The notes under the pieces: generated by a model
Told to the model about the DNA's origin: nothing
The model's database searches: none
What the model saw: the letters and a program-made list of their open reading frames with translations, nothing else
Program-made: the position numbers and the translations under genes
Origin: Deltaproteobacteria bacterium
GTDB taxonomy: Bacteria; Desulfobacterota; Binatia; UBA9968
NCBI GenBank assembly: GCA_021323355.1
Contig: JAJONK010000111.1
Span: 1 to 9,378 of the forward strand
Reading direction: 5' to 3'
Length of the DNA: 9,378 nucleotides
Shown here: positions 1 through 6,637 of the stretch, in pieces
Layout: each line of letters opens with the position of its first letter
How positions within the stretch are numbered: the first letter of the stretch is position 1

Positions 1-102
1 GCTCAGGCGAGTCATTTTGCCGAATCCCTGGCGCGCGGCGAACCTAACCGATCGAAGATCGCCTGGACTGTTCTTTCGGACAAGGTGCGAGAGCTGATTT
101 GA
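1..102 (+). CDS. 3' end of an unidentified gene, possibly a TPP-dependent enzyme
   Basis: An open frame enters from the left edge in frame 1 and stops at a TGA at 100-102, giving 33 C-terminal residues that end in DKVRELI. The next gene begins 13 bases later behind its own ribosome binding site, so the two were probably co-transcribed. The tail (a basic Gly-Glu-Pro-Asn-Arg stretch, then a short helix ending Lys-Val-Arg-Glu-Leu-Ile) recalls the C-termini of thiamine-pyrophosphate enzymes of the pyruvate oxidase/acetolactate synthase type. That assignment is from memory and no catalytic motif is visible. It could be the tail of an unrelated enzyme. The reading frame is moderately supported; the function is a guess. 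Confidence 0.45.
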   Translation, partial: AQASHFAESLARGEPNRSKIAWTVLSDKVRELI

Positions 103-115
103 AAGGGGAGAGCCG

Positions 116-382
116 ATGCCGCAGATCATCGTAAGCCGGGACGAGCTGCAACAGCGGGTTAATGACGGAGCGCATCTCGTCGAAGTCTGGACGGCCAAGG
201 AATTCACCCGGGCGCACCTGCCGCGGGCGATCAACATTCCTTTGGTAAAACTCAGCGAAAAGAGGATTGCGAGCCTAGATAAGAAAAACGCCACAATCGT
301 TCATTGTTATGACTACCAGTGAGACCTTGCTCCCAGAGCCGCGTCGCGGCTCGAGAGTTTCGGCTTCATTTGTCGTTCCTGA
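116..382 (+). pseudogene. Single-domain rhodanese sulfurtransferase, interrupted by TGA at the catalytic Cys codon
   Basis: Rhodanese domains move sulfane sulfur through a persulfide on one catalytic Cys. The ATG at 116 follows AGGGGAG with about 6 bases of spacing. The N-terminal part is typical: VSRDEL, then a VEV strand, HLPRAINIPL at about residues 34-43, and the strand leading to the active site, IVHCYDYQ (residues 61-68). Family members continue with Cys-Asp-Leu-(Ser/Ala)-Pro-Arg-Ala-Ala. Here codon 69 is TGA (320-322), and the same frame then reads DLAPRAASRLESFGF before a second stop at 380-382. The frame is kept across the TGA, so the lesion is a substitution (TGC or TGT to TGA), not an indel. 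Beyond position 367 family-like residues can be found only by shifting frame (AGQTD in another frame near 400-415), which suggests further decay up to about 450. I read it as a pseudogene. A selenocysteine reading is possible and is discussed in the findings. Confidence 0.75.
336..352 (+). other. Hairpin just downstream of the in-frame TGA (SECIS-like geometry)
   Basis: GAGCCGC (336-342), loop GTC (343-345) and GCGGCTC (346-352) form a perfect 7-bp stem. The loop starts with G, 20 bases after the TGA of the rhodanese frame. The usual description of bacterial SECIS elements is a short stem-loop with a G among the first loop bases about 16-37 nt after UGA, and this fits. The same bases encode the family-conserved Arg-Ala-Ala-x-Arg-Leu segment in a G+C-rich gene, so the palindrome may be a by-product of coding. 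Confidence 0.4.
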
Positions 383-459
383 ATTCTGTGGTGCGGGCCA
401 GACAGACAGCGGTTTCAGGTCGATTAGGCGCAGGCAATTCTAGCAAGGATGATTCTCAT

Positions 460-1396
460 TTGAAGCGGCCGCGATCTGGATGGATTAACGGACTAGTCGT
501 AATTAGCGAATTCTGTTTCTTGCTCTGGCTCGAGCACCGCCGGCCGTTGCGCCGGCCTGTTGAACCGAAACTCAGGCGCAGCGCAAGGAATCTTTCGTTT
601 GCGGTGTTGAGCGGAGTTGCCCTGCAAGTCACGGAGCGGCCGCTTATCGCCGCGCTTGTTTCAACTGTCGAGCGCCGCCGGTGGGGGTTACTCAAACAGT
701 GGGCGATGCCGCGCTGTCTCGAAGCGCCGCTTGCGGTGGCGTTGATGGACTATACGCTTTACTCAAACAGTGTTCGATGCCGCGCTGGCTCGAAGCGCCG
801 CTTGCGGTGGCATTGATGGACTACACGCTTTATCTCTGGCATGTGCTCATGCATCGATCATCCTGGCTGTGGCGGCTGCATCTTCCTCATCATGTCGATC
901 TCGATCTCGACGCTTCGACCGCGCTGCGCTTTCACTTCAGCGAGCTTGTGGTTTCGATCGCTTGGAGGGCCGGCCAGGTAGTGTTGATTGGGGTTTCGCC
1001 GCGCGCCTACTCCGCTTGGCAGAAGCTGTTGATGTTTTCCATCCTGTTCCACCATTCCAATGTCGAGCTACGATTGAGCTCGAGCGTTGGCTCAGCCGGA
1101 TTATCGTTACGCCGCGTTTGCACGGCATCCATCATTCGATTATTCGCGACGAAACCGACTCGAACTGGTCGAGCGGATTGACATTGTGGGACTGGTTACA
1201 TGGCACCTTGAAGGTCAATGTGCCGCAGCAAGCAATCACCATCGGCGTTCCTGCCTATCGGCAAAGTCGGGACGTGAGTCTTCCGAAGATTATTCTGATG
1301 CCGTTCGTAAGCCAGCCGCCCAGCTGGCAACTGCCGGGAAATGGAGAGCCTCGACGAGAAGCTTTGCCGGCGCCCCGCAGCCAACTGGTGGTATGA
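460..1396 (+). pseudogene. Sterol desaturase / fatty acid hydroxylase superfamily protein, disrupted
   Basis: This superfamily comprises integral-membrane di-iron enzymes that hydroxylate or desaturate lipids using His clusters. All the expected clusters are here: HVLMH (HX3H, 840-854), HLPHH (HX2HH, 879-893), FHHSN (1047-1061) and HGIHH (HX2HH, 1121-1135). They lie in different frames. Reading starts in frame 1, moves to frame 3 across a 71-bp imperfect tandem duplication (689-759 and 760-830), and moves to frame 2 at about 1071. At 1071 one inserted base, CTACGATT to CTACCGATT, would restore the family-like Leu-Pro-Ile. Removing 71 bases and adding one makes 460-1396 exactly 289 codons (288 residues), a normal length, which supports both lesions. 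The start is uncertain: no in-frame ATG is present, and TTG at 460 follows AAGGA by 10 bases. The N-terminal half has hydrophobic segments. The gene cannot make a full-length protein as written. Confidence 0.85.
689..830 (+). repeat. 71-bp imperfect tandem duplication inside the sterol desaturase gene
   Basis: Copy 1 is 689-759 and copy 2 is 760-830. Both begin TACTCAAACAGTG and end ACGCTT. By eye 66 of 71 positions match; the five mismatches include two synonymous changes (GCG/GCA, TAT/TAC). The period is not a multiple of three and shifts the frame. Copy 2 encodes PRWLE at the position where copy 1 encodes PRCLE. Confidence 0.9.
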
Positions 1397-1414
1397 GGAG
1401 ATGACGGAGTGATG

Positions 1415-1475
1415 GAGTACTGGAGTGATGGGTTACAAGAGCATCAACAGTCCAAACTCCAACACTGCAGTACTC
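1415..1475. repeat. Imperfect inverted repeat between the sterol desaturase and VKOR-like genes (element A)
   Basis: The left arm is 1415-1434 (GAGTACTGGAGTGATGGGTT). The right arm, 1455-1475, is its reverse complement except for two substitutions and one extra base. The loop is about 20 bases. The left side extends outward into GGAGTGATG (1407-1415), giving an alternating GGAGT pattern. It fills most of the gap between the desaturase stop (1396) and the next ribosome binding site (1490). It may be a mobile or REP-like intergenic element or a terminator; there is no T-tract. It shares the 10-mer TGCAGTGTTG (minus strand, 1460-1469) with the hairpin at 8699-8750. Confidence 0.6.
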
Positions 1476-1502
1476 GAGCTGTTTAAAGAAGGAAGGTGCG
1501 CT

Positions 1503-2031
1503 ATGAACCTGGAATTGAGCCGAAACGGAAAGCTCACTCCGCAGCAGCTACGTCAACAGCTCCAGCAAGCGGAGACTTCGGATTTGCGGCGGCGGCGCGG
1601 TGTTATTGGCTTGTCGCTGGTCGGTATGGGATGCATGACGGCGGTGACTTTGTTGCAGACCGGCATCGTCAAGCACCTTCCCGATCCGCCGATCGGCAAT
1701 TTCGATTCGGATCGAGTGAACTCGTCAGATACGGCTTATCGCCTTGGCGCTCCGGACGGCTCGATTTCGCTGGCGAGTCTAGCCGCAAATATTCCGATTG
1801 CGGCATTTGGCGGCGCCAATCGCGTGCAAACCAAACCTTGGGTTCCGCTGGTCGCAGCGCTGAAAGCGGCGGGTGAGTTGGTATTTCTATCAGATGCCGG
1901 CAAAGGAAAAGGCGTGGTGCGGCTACTGCATCGTCGGCGCGCTGGCAAACATTGGCATCGCGGTTCTAACCATACCGGAGGCTCGAAAAGCCATCACTGT
2001 TTTGATGACTGAAACTACAACAGCGCAGTGA
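1503..2031 (+). pseudogene. Vitamin K epoxide reductase (VKOR)-like membrane protein, frameshifted
   Basis: VKOR-family proteins are membrane thiol oxidoreductases that use a CxxC pair to pass electrons to a quinone. The ATG at 1503 follows AGGAAGG with 6 bases of spacing and is preferred over the upstream ATG at 1425, which lies inside the inverted repeat. The protein has a cytoplasmic-looking charged N-terminus (LTPQQLRQQLQQ, then RRRRG), a membrane segment at about residues 34-55, the family-like LPDPPI segment, a second Ala-rich helix, and KPWVPL. At 1890 there is one extra base (or two are missing). The frame beginning with CAG at 1891 then reads KAWCGYC, a hydrophobic helix and TIPEARKAI, stopping at TGA 2029-2031. 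Without the extra base the gene is 175 residues. As written, the unshifted frame ends at 2012 and loses WCGYC, so the presumed active site is missing. The family call is from memory of VKOR-like proteins with a single CxxC. Confidence 0.65.
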
Positions 2032-2070
2032 CCGGTTAGGAGCCAATCGCTGTGAAACGACGGAGGAGAG

Positions 2071-2244
2071 ATGAAAAGACCTGCGGAGCCGGACCCAGTA
2101 CGGCCTGAACGAAAAAACGTCGATGTCGAACGCCGAGCTGATAAGAATGAGAGTGAAGAGCGCCCGCGCAGGCAAAACCGCGGCAGGCGTGGGTCCGGGC
2201 CGGAGCGCGAGCCCTCGACGCGAAAAGATCGCGGCCGATCGTAA
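2071..2244 (+). CDS. Small, highly charged protein of 57 residues, function unknown
   Basis: The ATG at 2071 is preceded by GGAGG (2062-2066), close to an ideal ribosome binding site, and the frame runs to TAA at 2242-2244. The product has about 19 basic (mostly Arg) and 12 acidic residues, several Pro and Gly, and almost no hydrophobic residues. It is therefore probably disordered and soluble, perhaps nucleic-acid binding, although no family is recognisable. It starts 39 bases after the restored end of the VKOR-like gene and 125 bases before the glycosyltransferase. The strong Shine-Dalgarno sequence is the main support. Low-complexity Arg/Glu-rich frames also arise by chance in G+C-rich DNA. 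Longer minus-strand frames covering this stretch look like shadows. Confidence 0.45.
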   Translation: MKRPAEPDPVRPERKNVDVERRADKNESEERPRRQNRGRRGSGPEREPSTRKDRGRS

Positions 2245-2369
2245 CTGAAGTTTCACATCGCGCAAGCGATTCATTCCAGATCGGCAACAACCGGGGGAAG
2301 TTTTCCCTTGCGAACGTCTTCAACACTAAACTCATGCACTTAAAAGCTGGCTCTTACCTCGCCTAGAAA

Positions 2370-3113
2370 GTGTGTCCGTTGATCTCGATTATTATTCCCG
2401 CGCGCAATGATGCCGTTGCCTTGCAATGCACCCTCGATCATTTGCAGCAGTTGACCGGGATCGCTGGCGTAGAAATCCTCGTAGCCGCATCGGGTGACTT
2501 GAGATCAACCGAACGAGCGGTAGCGGGTCGCGCGCAACTGATATGGCCGGCGCGTTCGAGCCGTTCGGGCCTGATGAACTCGGCCGCTGATATTGCAAGC
2601 GGCGATATCCTGTTTTTCCTCCATGCCGACTCTTTGCCCCCACGGGATGCCTTAGCGCGGATACACTCGCTGCTGCAAGACCCGAAAATTCTTGGCGGCG
2701 CGTTCGAGCACCGCTTTCTCGAAACTAGCTGGAGCCTGCGCGTGATCAGTTGGATCAACCGGCAGCGCTACCGGCTCACGCGCAACTACTATGGCGATCA
2801 GGGAATCTTCGTGCGCGCAAGCGTTTTTCGGAATCTCGGCGGCTATCGCGATCTTGGCTTGATGGAGGATCTCGATCTGAGCCAGCGCTTGAAGCGAAGC
2901 GGCCGGACGGCGTTGATTCGCAGCCCGCTGGTGACTTCGGGCCGGCGATTTGTTGATCGTGGTCCGTGGCGTACGTTCGCCTTTGTCGTCTGGTTGCTTT
3001 TTCTTCATACGCTGCGGCTTGATACGCAACGATACGCGCGGCGTTGGCAAGGGCCGCCCGATAGGGTTCCCGGCAGCCGGTGGAGCCGAGTCAGGTGGAG
3101 AATCGGTATATGA
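2370..3113 (+). CDS. Glycosyltransferase, family 2-like (TIGR04283 type)
   Basis: This is a nucleotide-sugar-type transferase with a GT-A fold, 247 residues. The N-terminus has the first beta strand SIIIPARND (6-14). LFFLHADS (81-88) carries the metal-binding acidic motif, YGDQGIFVR (141-149) the acceptor-loop signature, and LMEDLDLSQRLKRSGR (164-179) the ED catalytic region. HADS, GDQG and MEDLDL together are characteristic of TIGR04283 transferases (rSAM/selenodomain-associated transferase 2). The usual VDGGSxD after strand 2 reads AASGDLRST (39-47) here, so nucleotide binding may differ. A hydrophobic stretch, FAFVVWLLFLHTL (203-215), near the C-terminus could associate with the membrane. 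The start is GTG at 2370, because an in-frame TAG lies at 2364-2366; its ribosome binding site is poor. The stop overlaps the next gene as ATGA. The acceptor cannot be deduced. Confidence 0.85.
   Translation: MCPLISIIIPARNDAVALQCTLDHLQQLTGIAGVEILVAASGDLRSTERAVAGRAQLIWPARSSRSGLMNSAADIASGDILFFLHADSLPPRDALARIHSLLQDPKILGGAFEHRFLETSWSLRVISWINRQRYRLTRNYYGDQGIFVRASVFRNLGGYRDLGLMEDLDLSQRLKRSGRTALIRSPLVTSGRRFVDRGPWRTFAFVVWLLFLHTLRLDTQRYARRWQGPPDRVPGSRWSRVRWRIGI
3093..3100 (+). promoter_or_regulatory. Ribosome binding site that decides the SDR gene start
   Basis: AGGTGGAG lies 9 bases upstream of ATG 3110, inside the 3' end of the glycosyltransferase gene. It makes 3110 a better start than the in-frame GTG at 3080, which has no comparable site. 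The resulting ATGA overlap (3110-3113) predicts translational coupling. Confidence 0.6.
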
Positions 3114-4249
3114 GAGCAGTGGGCGGTGAAGGTGCGATCTTGATCACCGGAAGCACCGGCTTTATCGGCCGGCATGTCACGCGCCGCCTGTACCAAGCTG
3201 GACGACGGGTGATTGCGCTCGGCCGCAGCCAAGGCGGTGTCTCTGGAACAAAACGATTGAAAAGTCTCTTGGGAATACCAGCCGGCGACAACGGCGTGGA
3301 AATGATCGAGAGCGATCTCACCCAGCTAGACGCAGGCCTTGGGTCGTCTGAAGTCGCGCGATTGCGCGCCAACGTGCAAACGGTCATTCATTGTGCCGGC
3401 GACACCAGTTTTTTTCCTCGAACAACAGCGGACTCACGGGCAATTTTCATCGCGGCTCCTTTGGCGTTGCTCAAAGCGCTCCTTCCGGGGCGCCTGGAAC
3501 GCTGGTGCCAGATCTCCACAGCCTTTGTTTGTGGCCGGCGTGGCGGCGCCGTCTTCGAATCCGAAGGCGCGGTGGGGCAAAAGTTTCACAACCCCTACGA
3601 GGAGATCAAGCTCGAGTCCGAGATCGCGTTAAAAGAATTTTGCGCAAGACTCGGAATCGATCTGCGGATTCTAAGACCCAGTGTCGTCATCGGTCCGGAG
3701 TCCTCAACCCAAGGCGGAAGCCCGTCGAATTTACTATATCAATTCATCCGTTTAGCAGCGGCGCTTTCGGGGCGCGGCAAAGGAGCGCAACTTGCCGTGC
3801 GCATTCAGGGACGGCCGGCCGCTCATTTCAACATCGTTCCGATAGAGTACGTGAGCGCAGCCATCGAGGTGTTGTCTGAGCAGCCCGCCGCGGCGGGCGG
3901 AACCTTTCACCTGGTTGTTTCCCAGCCGCCAACGCAAGAAGCGATGTTGCAGATGATCACTTCCCGGCTGGGTGCCAATGGATTGAGATTGATCGATGAA
4001 CGCCGCGAACCGATGCTCGGTGCATCATCGCTGGAAAATAGAGTGGCGCGCATGCTCTCGCCATACCGGGAATATCTCGAGCAGGATGTCAGCTTCGATA
4101 ATAGCGCCGCGCGTTCCCTGCTGGGCCCCGCAGGAATCACTTGTTCAAGGCTCGATGAGAAAACGATCGATGATCTCGTCGCTATGGCTTTGTCTCAAAC
4201 CTGCCAGCGCGTTCCCCCTCCCGCCGCGATCTCGCCGCCAAGCGCGTAG
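3110..4249 (+). CDS. Extended SDR-family NAD(P)-dependent reductase, thioester/fatty acyl reductase-like
   Basis: 379 residues from ATG 3110. The Rossmann nucleotide-binding motif TGSTGFIG is at 13-20. VIHCAGDTSFF (92-102) matches the conserved 'HxAG' strand, STAFVCG (136-142) carries the catalytic Ser, and NPYEEIKLESE (161-171) provides the YxxxK pair (Tyr163, Lys167). RILRPSVVIG (186-195) and NIVPIEYVSAAI (241-252) are typical of the NAD_binding_4/male-sterility group that includes carboxylic-acid reductase R domains and fatty acyl-CoA reductases. It could instead be a sugar-nucleotide epimerase-like SDR, but the VPIEYVSAAI segment favours the thioester-reductase side. Overlap with the glycosyltransferase suggests joint action on one product. 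The C-terminal tail is Pro-rich and probably flexible. The exact substrate is unknown. Confidence 0.85.
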   Translation: MRAVGGEGAILITGSTGFIGRHVTRRLYQAGRRVIALGRSQGGVSGTKRLKSLLGIPAGDNGVEMIESDLTQLDAGLGSSEVARLRANVQTVIHCAGDTSFFPRTTADSRAIFIAAPLALLKALLPGRLERWCQISTAFVCGRRGGAVFESEGAVGQKFHNPYEEIKLESEIALKEFCARLGIDLRILRPSVVIGPESSTQGGSPSNLLYQFIRLAAALSGRGKGAQLAVRIQGRPAAHFNIVPIEYVSAAIEVLSEQPAAAGGTFHLVVSQPPTQEAMLQMITSRLGANGLRLIDERREPMLGASSLENRVARMLSPYREYLEQDVSFDNSAARSLLGPAGITCSRLDEKTIDDLVAMALSQTCQRVPPPAAISPPSA

Positions 4250-4337
4250 CCGCGCCTAATTGCAACGGCGTCTCTGTTATGACCGTTTGGAGACCGAGTT
4301 GAAGTGGCTTAATGATACTTGAGTTTTGCCTCCACAG

Positions 4338-4352
4338 GTGACGTATTGTCAC
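4338..4352. repeat. Short perfect inverted repeat in the convergent SDR-GH15 gap
   Basis: GTGAC (4338-4342), loop GTATT and GTCAC (4348-4352). It lies about 90 bases after the SDR stop and about 110 bases before the GH15 stop. A TTTT run starts 9 bases further on, after a G+C-rich stretch, so it could be part of a terminator for the plus-strand operon or a protein-binding site. The evidence is weak. Confidence 0.25.
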
Positions 4353-4437
4353 AGCCGCGGTTTTCTCCTAGGCTCAGATTCTAGAGCGCATTCTCAGCTC
4401 GGCATGGAGTGCGATCAACCGGATCAAACATACAGCG

Positions 4438-4454
4438 GGAATTTTCTAAATTCC
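4438..4454 (-). terminator. A+T-rich hairpin directly after the GH15 stop
   Basis: On the minus strand GGAATTT, loop AGA and AAATTCC form a perfect 7-bp stem beginning 7 bases beyond the GH15 stop codon. No U-tract follows, so it is at best a weak terminator or 3'-end stabilising hairpin. Confidence 0.3.
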
Positions 4455-4461
4455 TTCCTGC

Positions 4462-6252
4462 TCAGCTCTCTTGGCGGTGCTTGGCCGGCCCTGTTACTCG
4501 CGAAAGATTATAAGCGGTATTCACCAGTGAGATATGGCTGAATGCTTGGGGAAAATTACCGAGGAGCCGTCGTGTTCCCGGATCGTATTCTTCGGACAGC
4601 AACCCCACGTCATTGCGCAGCTGCAGAAGCCGCTCGAAGAGTTTTAAAGCATCCTCTTGTCGGCCGAGCATCGCAAAATTATCCACCAGCCAGAAAGTGC
4701 AGGCGAGAAAGGCGGCCTCGCCTGGCGGCAGGCCGTCGACGTGTTCTTTTGTCGGATAGCGCAAGACGAAACCGTCGATCACCAAGTCGCGTTCGATAGC
4801 CTCGACCGTGCCTTTTACGCGCGGGTCGCTGGCCGGCAGAAATCCCACCAGCGGTATCATCAAGAGACTGGCATCGAGATCTTTTCCGCCGTAATACTGC
4901 ACGAAGGTATTGCGCTCGCGGTCGAAGCCCTTGTGAAAAATTTCCTGTCGCATGGTCTCGCGAAGGGCGCGCCAGCGTTCCACCGGCCCCTCCAGACCAA
5001 AGCGCTCGACCGCCTTGATCATGCGGTCCACCGCGACCCAGGCCATGATTTTGGAATGGGTGAAATGCCGGCGCGGGCCGCGCATTTCCCAAATTCCTTC
5101 ATCGGGATCGCGCCAGCAGGTTTCGAGAAAATCCATCAGCGCGCGCTGCACCCGCCAGGCGTTTTCATTGGCGTCCAGTCCGGCGCGCCGCGCCAGGTGC
5201 ATGGTGTCCATCAACTCGCCGTAGACATCCAGCTGGAATTGTTGCCATGCGGCGTTGCCGGTCCGGACCGGAGTGGAGCCCTCGTAGCCCGGCAGCCACG
5301 CTAACTCCATCTCGGTCAATCTGCGCTCGCCAGCCAAGCCGTACATAATATTGAGCTGTGACGGTTTGCCGGCCACCGCTCGAATCAGCCACTCTCGCCA
5401 CGCGCAGGCCTCATCCGTGTAGCCGGCCAGCATCAAAGCATACAGAGTAAACGTGGCATCCCGCACCCAGCAATAGCGATAGTCCCAGTTGCGTATGCCG
5501 CCGAGCTGTTCGGGAAGCGAGGTGGTCGGCGCTGCGACGATGCCGCCCGTCGGCGCGTAGGTGAGCGCTTTGAGCGTGATCAGCGATCGCAGCACTGCCT
5601 CGCGCCATGGTCCGTCGTAGGTGCAGGGGTTCGACCAATCTTTCCACCAAGCTTCGGTGTGCGAGATAACTTCCTCCGCATTGATCATTGAAGGCGTGTC
5701 CTCATAGGAGGGATGCCACATCAGCACGAACGGAACTCGCTCACCTTCAGATACGGTAAACTCAGCTTCGGTCCGGAAATTTTCGCCACGCAGTGGCACC
5801 GCGGTCTGCAGGTCCAACGTGTCGGGGCCGCCCACCGCCCGAATGCCATATTCGGTCCGGCGCACCCAAGGGATGATCGAGCCGTAGTCGAAACGAATGA
5901 TGAGCTGCATTTGCATGCGCACTTTGCCGCGTCTGCCGATCACCATACGCACCAGATCCGGTTCTTGACTGCGCGGCGGCATGCAATCGATCAAGGTGAC
6001 GGCGCCGTCGTCGGTCTCATAATCGGTTTCGAGCACCAGGGTGCCTTCGCGATATCGACGCTGGATCTGTCGAATCGCGCCTGCCGGAGAGATTAACCAG
6101 CGGCCATGATCTTCACTCCCGAGCAGCGCCGCGAAACAGGCGCCAGAATCGAAACGCGGAAAGCAGAGCCAATCTATCGAGCCATTGCGCGCTACCAAAG
6201 CGGCGGTATGGCAGTCGCCTATCAATGCGTAATCTTCGATCGGTACTGACAT
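4462..6252 (-). CDS. Glycoside hydrolase family 15 protein (glucoamylase/trehalase-like)
   Basis: An intact 596-residue protein, the usual length for bacterial GH15. The N-terminal beta-sandwich starts with the characteristic IEDYALIGDCHTAALV (5-20) and SIDWLCFPRFDS (25-36). The (alpha/alpha)6 catalytic domain begins around residue 215 and carries GGIRNWDYRYCWVRDATFTL (251-270), the best-known signature. The general-acid candidate is Glu389 in GIWEMRG (386-392), followed by HFTHSKIMAWVAVDR. The general-base candidate is one of the Glu residues in LLSEEYDP (551-558), before GNFPQAFSH (565-573). No signal peptide is seen, so it probably acts in the cytoplasm on trehalose, maltose or short alpha-glucans. 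The ATG (complement of 6250-6252) follows AAGGAAG with good spacing. It is transcribed alone, convergent with the SDR operon and divergent from DUF2254. Trehalase versus glucoamylase activity cannot be told from sequence alone. Confidence 0.93.
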   Translation of the reverse strand: MSVPIEDYALIGDCHTAALVARNGSIDWLCFPRFDSGACFAALLGSEDHGRWLISPAGAIRQIQRRYREGTLVLETDYETDDGAVTLIDCMPPRSQEPDLVRMVIGRRGKVRMQMQLIIRFDYGSIIPWVRRTEYGIRAVGGPDTLDLQTAVPLRGENFRTEAEFTVSEGERVPFVLMWHPSYEDTPSMINAEEVISHTEAWWKDWSNPCTYDGPWREAVLRSLITLKALTYAPTGGIVAAPTTSLPEQLGGIRNWDYRYCWVRDATFTLYALMLAGYTDEACAWREWLIRAVAGKPSQLNIMYGLAGERRLTEMELAWLPGYEGSTPVRTGNAAWQQFQLDVYGELMDTMHLARRAGLDANENAWRVQRALMDFLETCWRDPDEGIWEMRGPRRHFTHSKIMAWVAVDRMIKAVERFGLEGPVERWRALRETMRQEIFHKGFDRERNTFVQYYGGKDLDASLLMIPLVGFLPASDPRVKGTVEAIERDLVIDGFVLRYPTKEHVDGLPPGEAAFLACTFWLVDNFAMLGRQEDALKLFERLLQLRNDVGLLSEEYDPGTRRLLGNFPQAFSHISLVNTAYNLSRVTGPAKHRQES

Positions 6253-6619
6253 CAGTCTTCCTTCTGCTCGGGAGAAAGCCTCAAGTAGCGATTGCTGAGG
6301 ACGTGATCGATAGTGCGCTCAAGCATTTTCGCGTTTCATGTTCGTCGGCTTTCCGATCATGTGTCCTGGAGCGGCCGTTGCGCAAGGATCGTAAGATCAG
6401 TTGCCGGCTGCTAGCGATTATTTGAAAACGTTGCTCTGTTAACTCTACTGGTAAACCTCCGTCGATAGAAGATAGCGGCCAATGACACAGTGGGATCAAT
6501 GTTGAGAAATAGAGGGGGAGCAATGGAGATGCCAGGCCGAATACCAACAGCTGAGTGTTTCAGGACGGAACTGTGCAGAAGAATCGCACCGATGCTCGGC
6601 AGTATGCAAGAAGTCAAAA

Positions 6620-6628
6620 TGATATAAT
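6620..6628 (+). promoter_or_regulatory. Extended -10 promoter candidate upstream of DUF2254
   Basis: TGATATAAT is a consensus -10 hexamer (6623-6628) with the TG of an extended -10 in the correct place. No -35 hexamer is recognisable at 16-18 bases upstream, as is common for extended -10 promoters. The start site would fall near 6635, leaving a leader of about 160 bases before the DUF2254 start. Confidence 0.45.
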
Positions 6629-6637
6629 CAATGGAAC

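Noticed and set aside
319..816. 165-codon frame as an independent gene
   Set aside because: Its second half is the N-terminal part of the disrupted sterol desaturase, and its first half is rhodanese remnant read in another frame.
770..1396. 208-codon frame as an independent gene
   Set aside because: Only the part after about 1072 is protein-like (HGIHH box); the earlier part is out-of-frame desaturase sequence.
2295..2307. Small hairpin GGGAA-GTT-TTCCC after the small gene
   Set aside because: Only 5 bp with a 3-base loop and no T-tract; too weak to call a terminator.
1966..2335. Two overlapping minus-strand open frames of about 100 codons
   Set aside because: They are Arg/Ser-rich, lack motifs and Shine-Dalgarno sequences, and overlap the VKOR-like 3' end and the plus-strand small gene that does have a strong ribosome binding site.
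3080..3109. Upstream GTG start for the SDR gene
   Set aside because: No ribosome binding site, and it adds ten residues before the Rossmann motif; ATG 3110 has AGGTGGAG and an ATGA overlap.
4657..5304. 215-codon plus-strand open frame
   Set aside because: It lies wholly antisense to the intact GH15 gene, has no ribosome binding site and no family pattern; it is a G+C-driven shadow.
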